Source: Lineus longissimus (lineage: Eukaryota; Nemertea; Pilidiophora; Heteronemertea; Lineidae). From it: DNA of 64,000 nt. The notes beneath the pieces were generated by a model, which was not told where the DNA came from, did no database searches, and worked only from the letters and a program-made list of their open reading frames with translations. The DNA lies in assembly GCF_910592395.1 (NCBI RefSeq), contig NC_088317.1:14510001-14574000 (forward strand), given 5' to 3'. The translations under genes and the position numbers were made by a program. Each line of letters opens with the position of its first letter. Positions within the stretch are counted from its first letter, which is position 1. Below are positions 45,246 through 58,446 of the stretch, piece by piece.

Positions 45246-46924
45246 AAACGTGGTATGATGCTCACGCTCGTGACAGAGAGTTGAAGGTTGGGTCTGAGGT
45301 TCTGTTGTTGCTTCCAACTTCTACCAACAAACTCACTGTAAAATGGCAAGGGCCGTTTAAGGTGACTAGGAAAGTGAGTGACGTTGATTACGAAATCAAT
45401 GTCGGTACTTCTCGCAAGAAGCTGAGGGTGTATCATGTTAACTTACTCAAGCAGTTGAAGTCTAGGGAAAATGTCGCATTTTTTAATAAGGAAGAATCTG
45501 GTGATATTCCACAGGCGACACCTGGTGGGGATGGCGAAACTCAAACTTGGCGTGATGTTCAAATTTCTTCGTCGCTTGATCCAGATCAGCAGCGTCGCAT
45601 CAAGGCGTTGTTAAAAGAATTTTCGGATATCTTCTCTGAAAAACCCGGTCGAACACAACTGATTCAACACCACATCAAAACGTTTTATGACAGACCTGTA
45701 CGTCAACGTGGGTATCGATTGCCACAATCCTTAAAGCGCAAGGTAAAAATGCATAGAGCTGAATTGCTCGAAATGGGTAACATTCAACATTGTGTCAGTG
45801 CGTACACCTACGCCGCTGGTAGTCGTCCCAAAAAAATGCGGCGACATCAGACTATGTGTAAATTACAAAAAACTCAACGAAGTGTCTGAATTTGACCTCT
45901 TTCCAGTTCCCCGTGTGGACGAATTGTTAGAGAAAGTTGGCAATTCAAAGTACTTGACTACGCTAGACGCGACAAAAGGCTACTGGCAAATACCTTTGGC
46001 CGAAAGTTCCAAGCTTAAAAGTTGCTTCACTTGCGAATTTGGGACATATTGCTTTAATGTCATGCTTTTCGGTCTTCATTCTATTGGCGCTACCTACATG
46101 AGACTCATGCAGGAACTCCTTAGTGACTTAGACTATGCTGAGGCGTACATTGATGACATCATCATATTCAGCGAAACGTTCGAAGACCACATGAGAGATT
46201 TGCGTGAAGTATTCACTCGAATCAGGCGCGCGAAACTTATGCTAAAACCTGCAAATGCGTTGTAGGTAATGCTGCCTTAGATTACTTAGGTTTCGTGGTG
46301 GGTAGTGGTTCGCTGCAACCAGTGGAGGCGAATGTTCTTACGATTAAGAATTTTCCACAACCTGAGACTAAGAAACAAGTCCGATCGTTCATAGGCTTGG
46401 TTTCCTACTACAACCGTTTCATACCAAACTATTCCGAAATCGCCGCGCCTATCACGGATTTGACAAAGAAGGGGCAGCCCAATCGCATCCGTTGGACCTA
46501 AACTTGTGAGCGTGCATTCATGAGACTGAAGAAAATAATGTCAGATTCCCCAGTCTTGAAATTGCCAGACTATGACAGTGACTTATTTTTTCAAGTGGAC
46601 GCAAGTGACCGCGGAATTGGCGCAATTCTGTATCAATTAGATAACGATGGCCTTGAGCATCCAGTTGTGTACGCAAGTCGGAAAATGTTACAGCGCGAGC
46701 GAAACTACGCCCCAATTGAAAAAGAGTGCCTTGGGCTTGTCTCGGCCGTTGGTTTGGTTAAACAGTTGCCAGAACAAGAATATGAAATTGTTAAGATGGT
46801 CGCTAAGATTACAAGAATATTCAATGACAATTGTGCACAAATCTGGGAAACATCATGTGAATGTGGACAGTTTATCAAGGATGTGAATTTTAGTAATAGA
46901 GACGTTAAAAAAAACTGTTGGTAA
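45242..46924 (+). pseudogene. pol: Gmr1-like reverse transcriptase and RNase H (broken)
   Basis: After the integrase tail the frame reads a linker (LLKEFSDIFSEKPGRTQL), shifts near 45800, and then gives RT: LCVNYKKLNEV, LTTLDATKGYWQIPL, FGLHSIGATYMRLMQ and the box YIDDIIIFS. A stop at 46263 and a shift lead to FIGLVSYYNRFIPNY, a TAA at 46499-46501, and RNase H from 46520 (FFQVDASDRGIGAILYQL, ERNYAPIEKECLGLV). The end (46780-46920) is again shifted. Confidence 0.88.
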
Positions 46925-47025
46925 CGTAGAGCATACGTCTATTGTGAACAATGTGAGATGCGTTCGAATTATTCTCGTTACTAAAAAAAATCATGCAACG
47001 ATTTTTTTTATCCCCGCCGCCGGTG

Positions 47026-47657
47026 TGTTATAATCCAAACTCTATTGACTATTTTACAATTCTATTCTACGGACTTTGTGTTACGTGAACTTTAATTTGT
47101 GTTTCGTGTCGGGTAATACATACCGCGCGCAGGGAGCATAGGGGCAGACTGATAAATAACACCGAGAAGGCCGCACGAGACTTTGGAAAGTAGGCAGAAT
47201 GAAGGCGGAGTCCTGAAGTCCGAGCAAGCTGAAGGCAGGGGTGCCGCGACGTGAGAAAGCCGAACAAAAGCTCCATGAGGAGGCCGAACGGAAGCTGTGC
47301 TAACAGGGACGAATCGCTGGGTCACGAGACGAGCACGGAGAGAAACGAACGTAAGATACAACTTGTATGAATGATTCGAGGAATCACGAGGCGTCAAGTC
47401 TGTGTGCGTGCTGAGGTAATGCAATTCGAACTTAGTGAAACAATTGAAGCCGTAAAGTCTGCTCCCATCGCGAGAACTTATGTCGACACGCGCCGCTACT
47501 CAGTTAAAGTCATTTACAATACCCGTATATATGTTATTTTGTGAATTAAACTTGTATATTATATTTCCTTTGAAAACCTCGTTCAATTCCTTTATACATT
47601 GCATCGATCTAGTGCACAACGCGACAACCCACGGAACTCGCCTTAGAGTTCGCAACA
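47026..47657 (+). repeat. 3' LTR of Gmr1-like element
   Basis: It starts TGTTATAATCC and ends CGCAACA, 632 bp like the 5' copy. Confidence 0.93.
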
Positions 47658-48365
47658 ATGGCTCTAAAAGAAGAAATGCCAACTCCAAGAATTGTGAGAT
47701 GTTCACATCGTTTGTTCCTAGGAAGGCGGCAGTGCGGCATGGTAGCTCTGTTTCTGTGCCTTAACGTTTTTGAATGATGCGGGCTTTGGCTAGGCTTTCT
47801 CTCGGTCGGACATCAAGGGACAGTCAACCAGTACAGAATTACCGAATTGTGACGACTACCGGGCTTGGCAACTGGCCGGAGAGCAGCACTTGGTCACGTC
47901 ACGACAATTAAAATTTCAAGCGATTAAACCAAACACGCCATAAACAACTCGGCAAATTCTTCAATGCAAACATGATGATGCTTTGTATATCAAAGCGAAT
48001 AATCAGTCACCATCATGTTGCAAGACGTACCCATTGCTGTACAGCCAATTGACGAATTTCTTCTCTATTTTTCCGCCGTTCTCCCAATTTTTTAATCCCA
48101 TGCATGTACACGCGAACAGTGACTTCTCAGCGTTGTGTACTCCCGATCCAACAGTACTTGAATATGCAATTACAATGCAGGCGGCCTTACTTGCATTTCT
48201 ATTTACTAAGGACTGAAACTTTCGTACGTACGCTGACATGGCTGATGGAAATGTCTTCGCGATCATGGAGCAGTTAAAACCCTATATCAATAAAAAAATG
48301 CCACAAAACACGTCGTTTTACTGTAAAAGTTTGGTCAACGGTACATCCCACCAAGTGCTAAACTG
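47658..48365 (+). pseudogene. P-upstream region (module B), unit 3, split by the LTR element
   Basis: This is the counterpart of 31869-32571. The MALKEEMP frame starts exactly at the right ATGGC duplication, so the retroelement now separates it from its own upstream sequence. The second frame (47983-48216) is cut by a TGA where unit 2 has TAT. Confidence 0.4.
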
Positions 48366-49229
48366 ATATACATGATAAAGTAGCCTTCTTATGCACAGAG
48401 GAATATTTCATTACCTAATGCACTAAGAAGTCATCTCTACCTGCTGTTGAAGGAGTGAATGATTGGTGATCTGTACACAGTCTTCTTTTATAGTTGAAAG
48501 TATGGTTTGATAAGGAGTTTAAAGACCTCTGCGCGCGTTATGATCTCGCAAGCATTTGCCTCATCTAGCATAAAAAGCAACACGCTACTCATACCGATCC
48601 ACCATCGTTGTGCCTATATCCATCCTAGAAAGGAGGAGACTTTAGGACTGATATTCACCGCCGGCATGCACGCTATTGTGTTTACAGAACATTATTAGAC
48701 CCATTCCCTAGACGATTAGAGATACATTCTGTTTAAGTAATCCTGGCCATGGTTCTGCTGAAAAATGTCGATAATGATAAGAGGATCCATGTAAACAGAC
48801 TGTGATTGTTTTTCTGTTAATCCGATATCGATCGAACAATATGAGTGAATGAAAAGAAATCAATATTAGAAGCATCATCATCTTACATATCGTCTGAAGA
48901 ATTTGTACAAAGTTTGCCAACATAAAGGGGTCTTATCCGGGCCTTTTGCGTGAGGAAGTCTGATGGTTAAGAAATCGTTAGTCTTGTTTTGTATTTGTCA
49001 GTGTTTCTTAGGTCGAAATTTTAGGTTTTTAGAAGAGTCTTAGTTCAGATCTTCTTCAGATTCGTGAACGCGATAAGACATTCGTTCCAAGACTCTTGCA
49101 ACATATAAACACTATAGTTAAATATTAACTAAGAATCGTACATGAATCTTGAAAAGGGCAGCGACTCCTGGCCTAAGGTAACATTCCTTTAACACTCGAT
49201 AACCTTCCTTTAACACTACGCTCTTTAAC

Positions 49230-49561
49230 ACTACTGTCGTCATTACGTTGTAATTTATTGACCGAATCTCAACTTCTCGAAACTGATGCATTATAATCAG
49301 TCTCTTGAATATGCTGCGTACTCAGTTGTTTTCAGATAGGCGTTTATCACAGCAGTTGCCGGTACATCTATGTAGTTAGGACTTGTCTCCCAAACCCATT
49401 TGCACCATGTCTTCAGACCTGAGAGAGAGATTGATAAATCAAGTTGAAAAGCATGCCGAGAATCACTACTGTCATCATTACGTTGTAATTTATTGACCAA
49501 ATCTCAACTTCTCAAAGTTGATGCATTATAATCAGCCCCTTGAATATGCTGCGTACTCAGT
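49230..49561. repeat. Partial tandem duplication, period 235 bp
   Basis: ACTACTGTCGTCATTACG at 49230 recurs at 49465 and runs to TGCGTACTCAGTT at about 49561, where private sequence begins. Unit 3 has only one copy (about 33446). Confidence 0.8.
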
Positions 49562-51870
49562 TTACTTCGGGCGATGATTGCCACCTTACCTTCGTTTTGG
49601 CCTTTTGGAAAATCTTTAAGGGACCATTGGTATTGCTAAGGGCAATATTCCCAACTGTCTGCTGCCTAGTTCCCTCTTATTCTACATCAGTAGTTTCCAT
49701 CGATCAACAAATTGCACAAAAAAAGAAACATTCAAAATTTGACTGATTTATCACGTTTTTCCAATGTTGACTCGGATTTGACCTGAGTTAGCTCTCCATG
49801 TGTTGATGGTTTCCCTGAGGAACGATGCACTAGTAAGGCGCTTCCTGGCGCTATGGTTCTACCCTGTGACTTCTTTATAGTGCTGATATCGATTTTTCTG
49901 ACGTAACGTTGATGGCGCTTGACAAACCCCACTACTGCGACGATAATGGCGTAATAGCGGGATGACGTGAACTCCCATCTCGGCGTGCAGTCACGTGGCA
50001 GGAAAGGTCTTTCGCCCCAGGACTTGCCCGTACTGAGAATAACGAATAACGCGTTTTTCTACTATCTTTAAGAGTTGAAAAAATTTTTGAAAAGCATCAA
50101 ACACGTTCAGAAAAATAGTTTACTGATGAACCAGAAGAAGAAAAAACATACTGCAATAAAATGCCGCCCATTCCTTTAACTAACCTATAAACTTTGGCCC
50201 TGCTATCAACGCTCTCATAGCTACACGTAGAGTGTTTCAAATTTTGATGCAAAAGTGAGGCGTGTTTTTCACATAAAACGAGATACACGCTTCCTCAAGT
50301 TATTTGATTCGGGTATAAAATGCTGTAAATTTCATCTGTTACATAATTCAACATGAAGGCAAAAACTGATACTGACTAGCCGACTGGCGCTCAATGGTAA
50401 ACCAAATCCAATTAATCTGGTTAAGCTAATGGTCCTAACCGATCAGGGAGTCAATGGTTGCAATGTTTGACCATTAGTTTGAACCCAATTTGCGGCAGTC
50501 TCGTCGTTGTCACATAATTGTAAACATGTCCATCTGTATGTAAGCTATGCAGTACTGGTGGTGTGCTTGGTGTGATAACGGAAGAGAAAGCCACCATCCC
50601 GAGGTAGTTTAGCTGCTTGCGAGGATGTTACAAGCATTTGTACCTAGGTCAGTATACATGTGTATTTCAACATGCACATGATAGAGATTTAAAAGCAATT
50701 GGTCTCGTCGATTTCGGATATCATTGCCGGAGCATAGAAATCATTTAAATATGCAGCCGAGCAGTTAAGTGGTGTCAGATGTCCTTGGTAATTTGCGGAT
50801 AGGCCTGTCCGAAAACTTTTTGATGGCGTCGGACATAAAAAATTTTAATTGGCAGACCCAAAATTGCGTTTATATTTGGAAATGAGTCGGTTGTCGCATG
50901 TCTCTCGCGCATGAAAAACTGTTTTATTAAGTTTGTTAAGTTCGATGTTGGATATCTAACATTCGACGTAAACTTCGCCTATTTTCGGAGGCTGAAGGAA
51001 TTCCCTGAAGACCAGGAAACCACTACGGAAAACCGTTACCTCTCCACATCGGAGACTGGACATAAAATTGAGAATACGAAACTAAAACTATTCATATCAG
51101 CTGTTTAGTTAATTTGCTTTGACGATTCTATGGACATGACGGATGTTATAAATGAGAAGCAATTAGATTTGGAGATACAATGTATAAGAAACCATGAGAC
51201 CATAAAATGCATTTGAAATATTTGATCTAAGAATTTCTTTATGTTGAGTCCAAAATACAACATATTTGTTCTGCTGAGTTTGATTTCCAGTACCGTATCA
51301 GTGGCAACCGCGTATCAAATTACTCACATCGGTGACAAATAACGATTGTTCAATTCTGACTGATCGCTATCTAAACGATAGGATCGATTATTTATTCAAG
51401 AGACTGTCAATAGTTCTCAGCAGGTTTGGAAGAAGAGATATTTTCCGGATGGATATGCACAACTGATCGAGAAAGGTGCTCCGAGGGGGCTGGAAGGAAA
51501 ACAATCTTCAACTTTGTAAGTACCCCATCCTTCTTGTGTTAGAGAGATTCAGATTTCGATCCAAAGACGAAAACGAGGGAGAGAGGCGGGTTTTTTCTTG
51601 GGTTCATCAACAGGTAGGTTCGATTGATTCGTGAGGATACCAGACATTAAATACACACTTTTTCCTTAGATTTCTGACCGAAGGCGAAGCGATATCGGTG
51701 GAAGAAATGACACTTCGTTCTTGTGGTCGTTCTTGGATCGAAATATTAACATTTCTATCATGAAAAAAATCATAAATTTGCAACAGCATCAAAATTAAAC
51801 TGTTCATTTTTTATGTGAAATTCTCCATTGGCCTCACCACAACGATAGGGCGTACATCAGCGCTACACCC
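49562..51870. other. Unit 4-specific segment of about 2.3 kb
   Basis: It is absent from the other units. No ORF above 70 codons looks convincing, and no terminal repeats or target duplication were found. It may be an old insertion, or the ancestral sequence deleted from the other units. Confidence 0.5.
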
Positions 51871-52680
51871 TTCGGAATTAAGGAATGGCTTCTTTTTAAC
51901 TTATTTGGATGCGAGATTGACGGAAGTTATTATTTTTCACGCCACGCCCCACACCCGCGATAAGGTATTACAAGAGAGGGTCGCTGCAGCCGGTGGTGTT
52001 GTGGCTTCACGATGGATTTCATGAATTACAGTACACATTTCGAACCGGTCCGTTAACTAACTCACAGCTTGATATTGACCTCTTACTAAAAGGCCTTAAT
52101 TTTCGAGAAAACGAATTTACTAAAAGGACTTAATTTTCGAGAAACTCATTTTCAAAAGCCTAATTATACAAGTAAGTGCAGTGAGGAGATAGGTGTTGGT
52201 GGATTTATCATCAAATCGCTTATCTACAGGTTTTACGTATACACCAGCAACACGGGTAATCTGGTAGACTGGTGGTGCCCTCACGTTAAAATCGAAGTCT
52301 TCCAACTACATGTAGTTTGAATCCACATTCAATCGGCCAATGGCAAAATGCCATTGTGATAAATGATCGAAAGGGACTCTGGCTGATGGGAATATTATAT
52401 CTCGTTTTGGAAAAGGTATTTTGCACCTAAATCCTTACGTCATTAAAATTGCCGGAAATTTATCAACATATCAGTGATGTGCTGAAAATAGTCCCACCGA
52501 CATCTAGTCTACTCATGGCGCTCATTTAGACACACCATTAAAGTGGCCCATCTTTTTCGCCGGCTTTGAAACATCAAGTTTAGACGAGAAAAGTTAACTT
52601 CTGACCACGTTTGATGGTCAACTGTACCCAAGATCATAAAAAAACAGCAGTGTATGACTGCAAGCCCCCTAAACGTCATT
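51871..52680 (+). pseudogene. Gene P, unit 4 copy (fragment)
   Basis: After GGAATTAAGGAATGGCTTCTTT the sequence jumps to AACTTATTTGGATGCGAG, losing about 500 bp present in unit 3 (34108-34613). The rest matches the P C-terminal half, with an extra change ETHFQKP and frame breaks. Confidence 0.55.
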
Positions 52681-54039
52681 TTGTGGTTTCAAACTACATA
52701 TTATGCGACTACGTTTCGTTTTCACTATACGTACATAACGGACGTGGATGAACGATGCCAACGAAAAATCTCCAGTCATTCGAAGTTCACTTGAAATTAC
52801 ATTGTATCTTCGATATCTTTTATTGGCCGAAAACGCTAGTTTTAACGGGATTTTTCCTCGTATATTGATACCGTGTAGGGGGTTGATGGTCACCTGTAAT
52901 TAAAGTGCACATACATATACAAAAGTCAGGTCTGCTCAGTTAATTGAAGTTGAATGATTTCATATAACAGCTATACCCGCCTATTTTACCCGCCGAATAG
53001 TGCTATAGGGGGAGCTTCGTGCTCGCTTTAGTGGCGTGTGGCAAGAAAATATCTGCCCCACAATACGACCTTTACATACTCATTGCTCAAAACGGAGAAC
53101 TTCTCAAAATAGTAAGTATGGCTGGACATTCTTTTTGTCAAAAGTATGAATGTATCAATTAACTGATGACAAACTGCACTTCAATGATAGATCGGATTAG
53201 AATCTGTAAATAAATGTATGAAAGTGATTTTAGGAAGGGAAAAACGCCTCAGCCAGATTTTACATAGACGCACTTATTTGGCGTACTGTAATGGTCAAGG
53301 TTATGTCAATACGCACTTGCTGGTGTCTCTGTCGTCATTTTTACTCTTTCGATTGTCAGATCATGTTTTAGTAGAGCCTCAATAAGCAGATACCTGCTAA
53401 AGATGAATACCCTCTTTTCTAAGGACGTTGGTTTGGCCCAGAAGCGGTATTTCTGATATATTTCACCTTCGTAATCATTACGCCTATTTATTAATGACAT
53501 ACTGTACATTTTTAGTAACAGGGGTGTTTTAATAGAGAGGTACAATTGTATTTGTTAGCACATGATCCAAATGCATATTTGTGGGGCGAAAAAAGGAGAG
53601 TTATATTGCACCGCCATAGCAATGGTGGCGTTGCGTTATGTGTATGTCAAGACGAGATTGTTTTGAAAGTAGTAAATGTTTTCGAACAAAATATAGTTTT
53701 TTTCGTTTTTTACTATAATAGGCCTTAAATAGAGACAGGAAAGGATTTTGAGTTTGTAAAAAAGCTCAGAGGGTTTTTATTTCCCTAACAAAATTCGACG
53801 GGGTACATATATAATTAAATTTTGGCTGAAAAAACCCTTAAAGTTCTTTCAAGTCCTAAAACGTTTTTTTCTCAGGAGTATATTGCTTTCTCGGCTGGTA
53901 ACTTGAATTCAACGAAACAATGAGCGAAACTTAAAGGATTGTTAAACTACATGTATGCTACAAATGATTATAATGCTGTACGTTTGTGACAATTGGGACG
54001 AAGGTAAAATGGTAATACACCATTGGATAATCCATACAT
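52681..54039. other. Intergenic region P to M, unit 4
   Basis: Same sequence class as 6421-7523. No supported gene is present. Confidence 0.5.
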
Positions 54040-55122
54040 TTACACTGAATTAAACACCTCGAGATATCTATAGACTTCCTCACACCTTTCTTCATCAATT
54101 TTTCTGACATCAGAAGCTGCAGGTAAAATAAAATCTCCATTCCCTGTCATTAAAATTGCTTCATCTTCACTTTTCTTATTACTGAGGGAGATGGGACTTT
54201 GGAATATAACATAAATTTTCTCATAAAATTTATTTACACGCGCGATTATTCCTTCTGATGGGAAACAGAGAATTTGGAATAAGCTAACATCGTTCATCAT
54301 GCCATTGTGATGAAAGAAAACCAAAAACATATTTCTAAGTTTATAGAGGGCGCTGTGCATTTTACCAACCCCCGATGAATAAGATGTTTTACGCGTCAAC
54401 TTCGCCTGCCACTTGGCTGATTTCCCCTTCACCTTGTGGTAAACCGTAACGGTTACACCACCAGTATATCTCCTGTTAACGCCAAATATTCTCCCGTCTA
54501 AAGTGATGAAAATAAATGGACTCATTAGCTCTGGAAGGGTGGATCCATTTGAAAGCATTCCTGTACCATTACTCTATGTTAACGTGTACAACGTCGATGA
54601 TGATGCTAGTTTCGAAAGAACACACCTAATAATTATGCCATTATGAAAACAGAAAGGATCAATGTGTGCTTTACAACAGTAACATCGATTGCCTTTCGAA
54701 ATTATGATTTGGCCGAATAGATTTCCGCTTAATGCGAAGAGAAACTTGTAAGCATAGACCTTGGGGTGGCCCCTCGGACCAACATGGGCCAGAAGTAACA
54801 ATTTCATGTCATAAATCTCCTTAAAAAGTGCGACATGTTCGCTTAAAGCTGAAGTATTTTTCACAAGAAGATAGTCCCCTGTTTCCACTAATCTGTTGTA
54901 AACAAGTACGGATCTCAGTGTTACTCCCGACTCGTAATGAAATTTGTGAATAAATACTATAGAACTCGTCTCAAGGTCGTATAAATACGAAAACTTGCCA
55001 AACTCCAATATTTCGGAAGCTGTTGGTTTAAACTTACTGCCGAACTCCAATATGGCGGAAGCTGGTGGTTTAAACAATATTTTCATAGAGCGTCTGTAGA
55101 TAATGTTTTTCGGTCTTTGATC
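54040..55122 (-). pseudogene. Gene M exon 2, unit 4 (nonsense mutation, internal duplication)
   Basis: The frame is closed by a TAG at 54574-54576 where the other copies have TGG (LTWSNGTGML). Near the N-terminus a 42-bp duplication gives KPPASAILEFGSKF followed by KPTASEILEFGKFSY. Everything else stays in frame, so the nonsense mutation is probably recent. It shares residues with unit 2. Confidence 0.75.
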
Positions 55123-55751
55123 CTAAAAAAGGAACAGACTGGCAATGTCACGCACACTCAGGTTACTCGAATATCCTTAGTACTTGTCTTGTGGGTGCCA
55201 CTGAGCCTGTTAAACGCAAAGCTGGAAATAATACGGTTGTAGCCTACATAAAACAGAACGGCAAGATATCTAGTAGACCTGGCTCAAAGCATTCCACCAG
55301 CAGTCATTATAATCGTCCAGGCCCCAAAAGCCGTATATGTTTCTTTAGTAGCATGTATCTTTGAACTCGATCGACAAGTAGGGGAACCAGCCAGTGACTC
55401 GGCCGGAAGTCGAAGCCACGAGCTCAAACATGCTGTCGACACGTACCACTGCACCACTGGGGCTCAGTTTTGTTGTAACTTCACTTAGCACGGAGTATTT
55501 GGTCCCGACCCCCCCCCCCCTCCCCCATCGAGTTACTGATTTTGAAGGCCTACGCCGTTCGTCAAATATTTAAAATGGAAATTGAATTGCGTAAATACGT
55601 ACAGTGTACTTGATATAGTTTTTAACATTGCCGTTGTGTAGACAAATGTACAAATGCTGCAAATACCAAATTTCAGCAAACTCGTATGCATCATAACAGT
55701 TACTGCTCTTTACGGCATTGTGTGTCGTCGTAGTCTTCTAATGGTTATTAC

Positions 55752-56033
55752 CTGAAGTTGATGCATCTGATATCCCATTGTGGTCTTCACCTCCTCCTTC
55801 TCCATACACGTTCCCTTCTTTGAGCTGATTTGACAGATCATATTTCCGTATCTTGGCAGTGAGTTCACGGTCGCACAACTGATCGTCATCAAACAGAGGA
55901 AAAAACACTCGAAAAACGAATCCTGGTTATTATTTTGAAACAGTGGTTCAACTATTTCTCTGTTAATGATTAACCTTTTAAAATGGAAATCCTTAATTTG
56001 TTTCATTATTCTATTTTTCATTGAGGTTCTCAA
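55752..56033 (-). CDS. Gene M exon 1, unit 4
   Basis: The donor CTTCAG then GTAATA lies at 55751, phase 0. The frame is open from MRTSMKNRIMKQIKDF. The exon is intact although its exon 2 is broken. Confidence 0.5.
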
Positions 56034-58446
56034 ACGTTATTTGAAAAGGTAAACTAAAGTTCAGGTACACAGTATTGTAACTGCTCAATTTCAGACTTTT
56101 CACAGAACTACACACATTGTCCTTACCACTTCCTCTGCAACTATTGTGAAACTTAGGATTTGTCCTAAGTGTTGCCGTCGGGATTTGAAACCATTTGGTG
56201 ACCATAGATATTAAGCGCTGCTGAATTTCATGAAATATGTATCCGTCATATCTCTCTGCTAGACAAACAGTGCGCCAAATAGGAAACAATTTCAATTTCA
56301 GTTTCAATTCATTCTGTATTGATACCATATGGTTATTACAGAGTTGAATAAGCAAGATAAACAATGTACAGTATGAAATGTATGCAATACAGAGATAAAA
56401 GGAGATACATGTTTTAAACACAATACACCCAAGTGCATATACCAACGCTTTATCACCGAATGTCCAATCGTATTTAGTGTAAGATTAGGTTTGGGGTAGC
56501 TACGTCCTTGAGTGCATGCAAATGTGGCAACGCATGTCGTAATGTTCAGTCATAACATGAGACACTGCACTCGCACTCGTGGAAATTTATGCAACAGCGT
56601 CGTGTTATTTCATATTGAATGGATAACCCGCCTACTCTTGTAACAGGCCAAGTTGCTGTAAATCAAGAAGCACTGCTAATACTGGATCCACTTTAAGATC
56701 CTAAACCCAACAATACCCGATTTCTACTACCGCCTCGATGGGTCGAGCCTAAACAACTGGGAATAATAGTAGGCCTTTCGCAGCCATAAAAGTGGTGGGA
56801 TAGTTTGTTTTCGTTTCTTCCAATTGGTCTTTAATTGTAATATGAAAGTTCCGCTGTAGAGTCATGACCATTCATGACGATTACGTTGTTAACTCTTGAA
56901 TAGATATCCCACCCCAATAGGGTATTGTCGGGCTTGGGATCTTATTGGCGAGTGGATCCAGTAGAATCTAATAAGCGAATTAAAATTGTAAAAGGAGGCT
57001 GTCGGTTTTGACTTGACGAGGCATTTTTTATAACATCGATCTAGTCCCCTAGAAATCCGTAAGGGGCGCGTTACCAACAACTCTTCTAAAATGAAGGTAA
57101 AATATGTATCACATGATCGTACATTTTTAAAAGATGAAAGTATGTATATAAATGATGCGCAAAGACAGACCAACGGAAGATCAAGAGCATTCTTGAACCT
57201 TATAGCAGTGAATATTTGGGTCATCGAAGCTTCTTTGAGTTATCAATGCTAGCTGATCCCTGTCTTAGGTTTTTACCGGGTCAAACAAAACTCCTCATAT
57301 TTAAAAGAGGGTCCGATCCGTGAAGGATCTCCTCTTCAAGGTGCGTGATCACACTAAGTCCTATTTAGCCTGGGGATCACTATCCTAAAATTATCAATTT
57401 GAGAACCAAATATCCATTTCATTTGCCCATTTCTGCAGGATCTCAATGAATTGTGCACAACAGTGAATGTCGGTCGCTTTTCTCATCGGTGAAAACATCT
57501 TTTAATGCTGCAAATTTGGCCAAGTCGAAAAGCAATGGCTATTCTTTGACCTCATGTCCAAATACTTATACACGATCAAGTGGTTTACTCAATAGGGATT
57601 AGCACATTTAATCATAGTAGCCATAAAGACGAGACAAGAAAAATAGCTCATCTCATCTCTGTGCAACGCTGCACTGTGACTAAAGAGTACTTCCTCGAGC
57701 CGCGACAAGTGGCATGTCATCAGGTCGCCACACGGAGGCCTCAGTTGGAATATGTAAAACCATGCGATTGTAAAAAAATCAAGATAGAAATTGTTGTATC
57801 TGGTATCAAACAAGGCCTTGTTGCTTTTCCAGCGCAAATCAGATCGGTATCGTCGAGGAGAGGCTGACATGGACTTGTCGAGGTCGTTTCTCCAGAAATT
57901 ATATCGGCATTGAAAGGAACAAGAATTTGGCACTTAATACCGGAACAGCCCTCCAAATAGGCGCTGGTCTCCGTCCAGCACTGTAAGTATGAACAGTTAG
58001 CATGTAGTTTGTCACATTTGCTAATTTTCTAGTTGAATCTAGTTTTGAACCAGGCTAAAGATTCAACTGCTTTAACATCGAATCCGCTGCAGTGTTTTTA
58101 ACATCGAATCCGCTGCAGTGTTTAAAAACACTGCAGCGGATTCGATGTTAAAGCAAGGTGATATTCATCCGCCTTACAACTACGTCAAGGAGTTCCCTTT
58201 TGACCCTAAAGCATCGTTTTGAGATGGGATTTCGTGTGGCAACCTACTGCAATTGTTACAGTATCCTGTAACAGTACAATATTTACAAGATTTTTGGAAG
58301 ATTATCCATAAAGATTAATTTTATTATGTACTCATACATCTGTACGTGAATGAATAAGATCCAAACTAGGAGTCCTACTAGACGATTTTCTACCTAGGAA
58401 CTTCAAACTTCAAATACATATACCTCTAGATAAGTTTACATCCTAT
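56034..58446. other. Upstream flank of M and module B, unit 4
   Basis: It contains the conserved minus frame 56889-57224 (longest copy, 111 codons) and the plus frame 57580-57867. About 270 bp present in units 2 and 3 are missing at about 57812 (ATCAAACAAGGCCTTG). No gene is recognised. Confidence 0.4.
58069..58156. repeat. Fold-back (inverted duplication), about 29-bp perfect arms
   Basis: TTTAACATCGAATCCGCTGC occurs twice in direct order and then once inverted (GCAGCGGATTCGATGTTAAA), making a cruciform-capable palindrome. The other units have only the right-hand orientation. Confidence 0.85.

Larger units (their letters stand above)
41697..47662 (+). mobile_element. Gmr1-like Ty3/Gypsy LTR retrotransposon, complete but decayed
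   Basis: The element (41702-47657) has 632-bp LTRs on both sides and a 5-bp duplication ATGGC (41697-41701, 47658-47662). The empty site CTATATGGCTCTAAAAG is seen in other units. Domain order is gag, zinc knuckle, protease, integrase, reverse transcriptase, RNase H. Integrase before RT is the Ty1/Copia order but in a Ty3/Gypsy-type sequence, the hallmark of the Gmr1 group. Several stops and frameshifts disable it. Confidence 0.9.
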
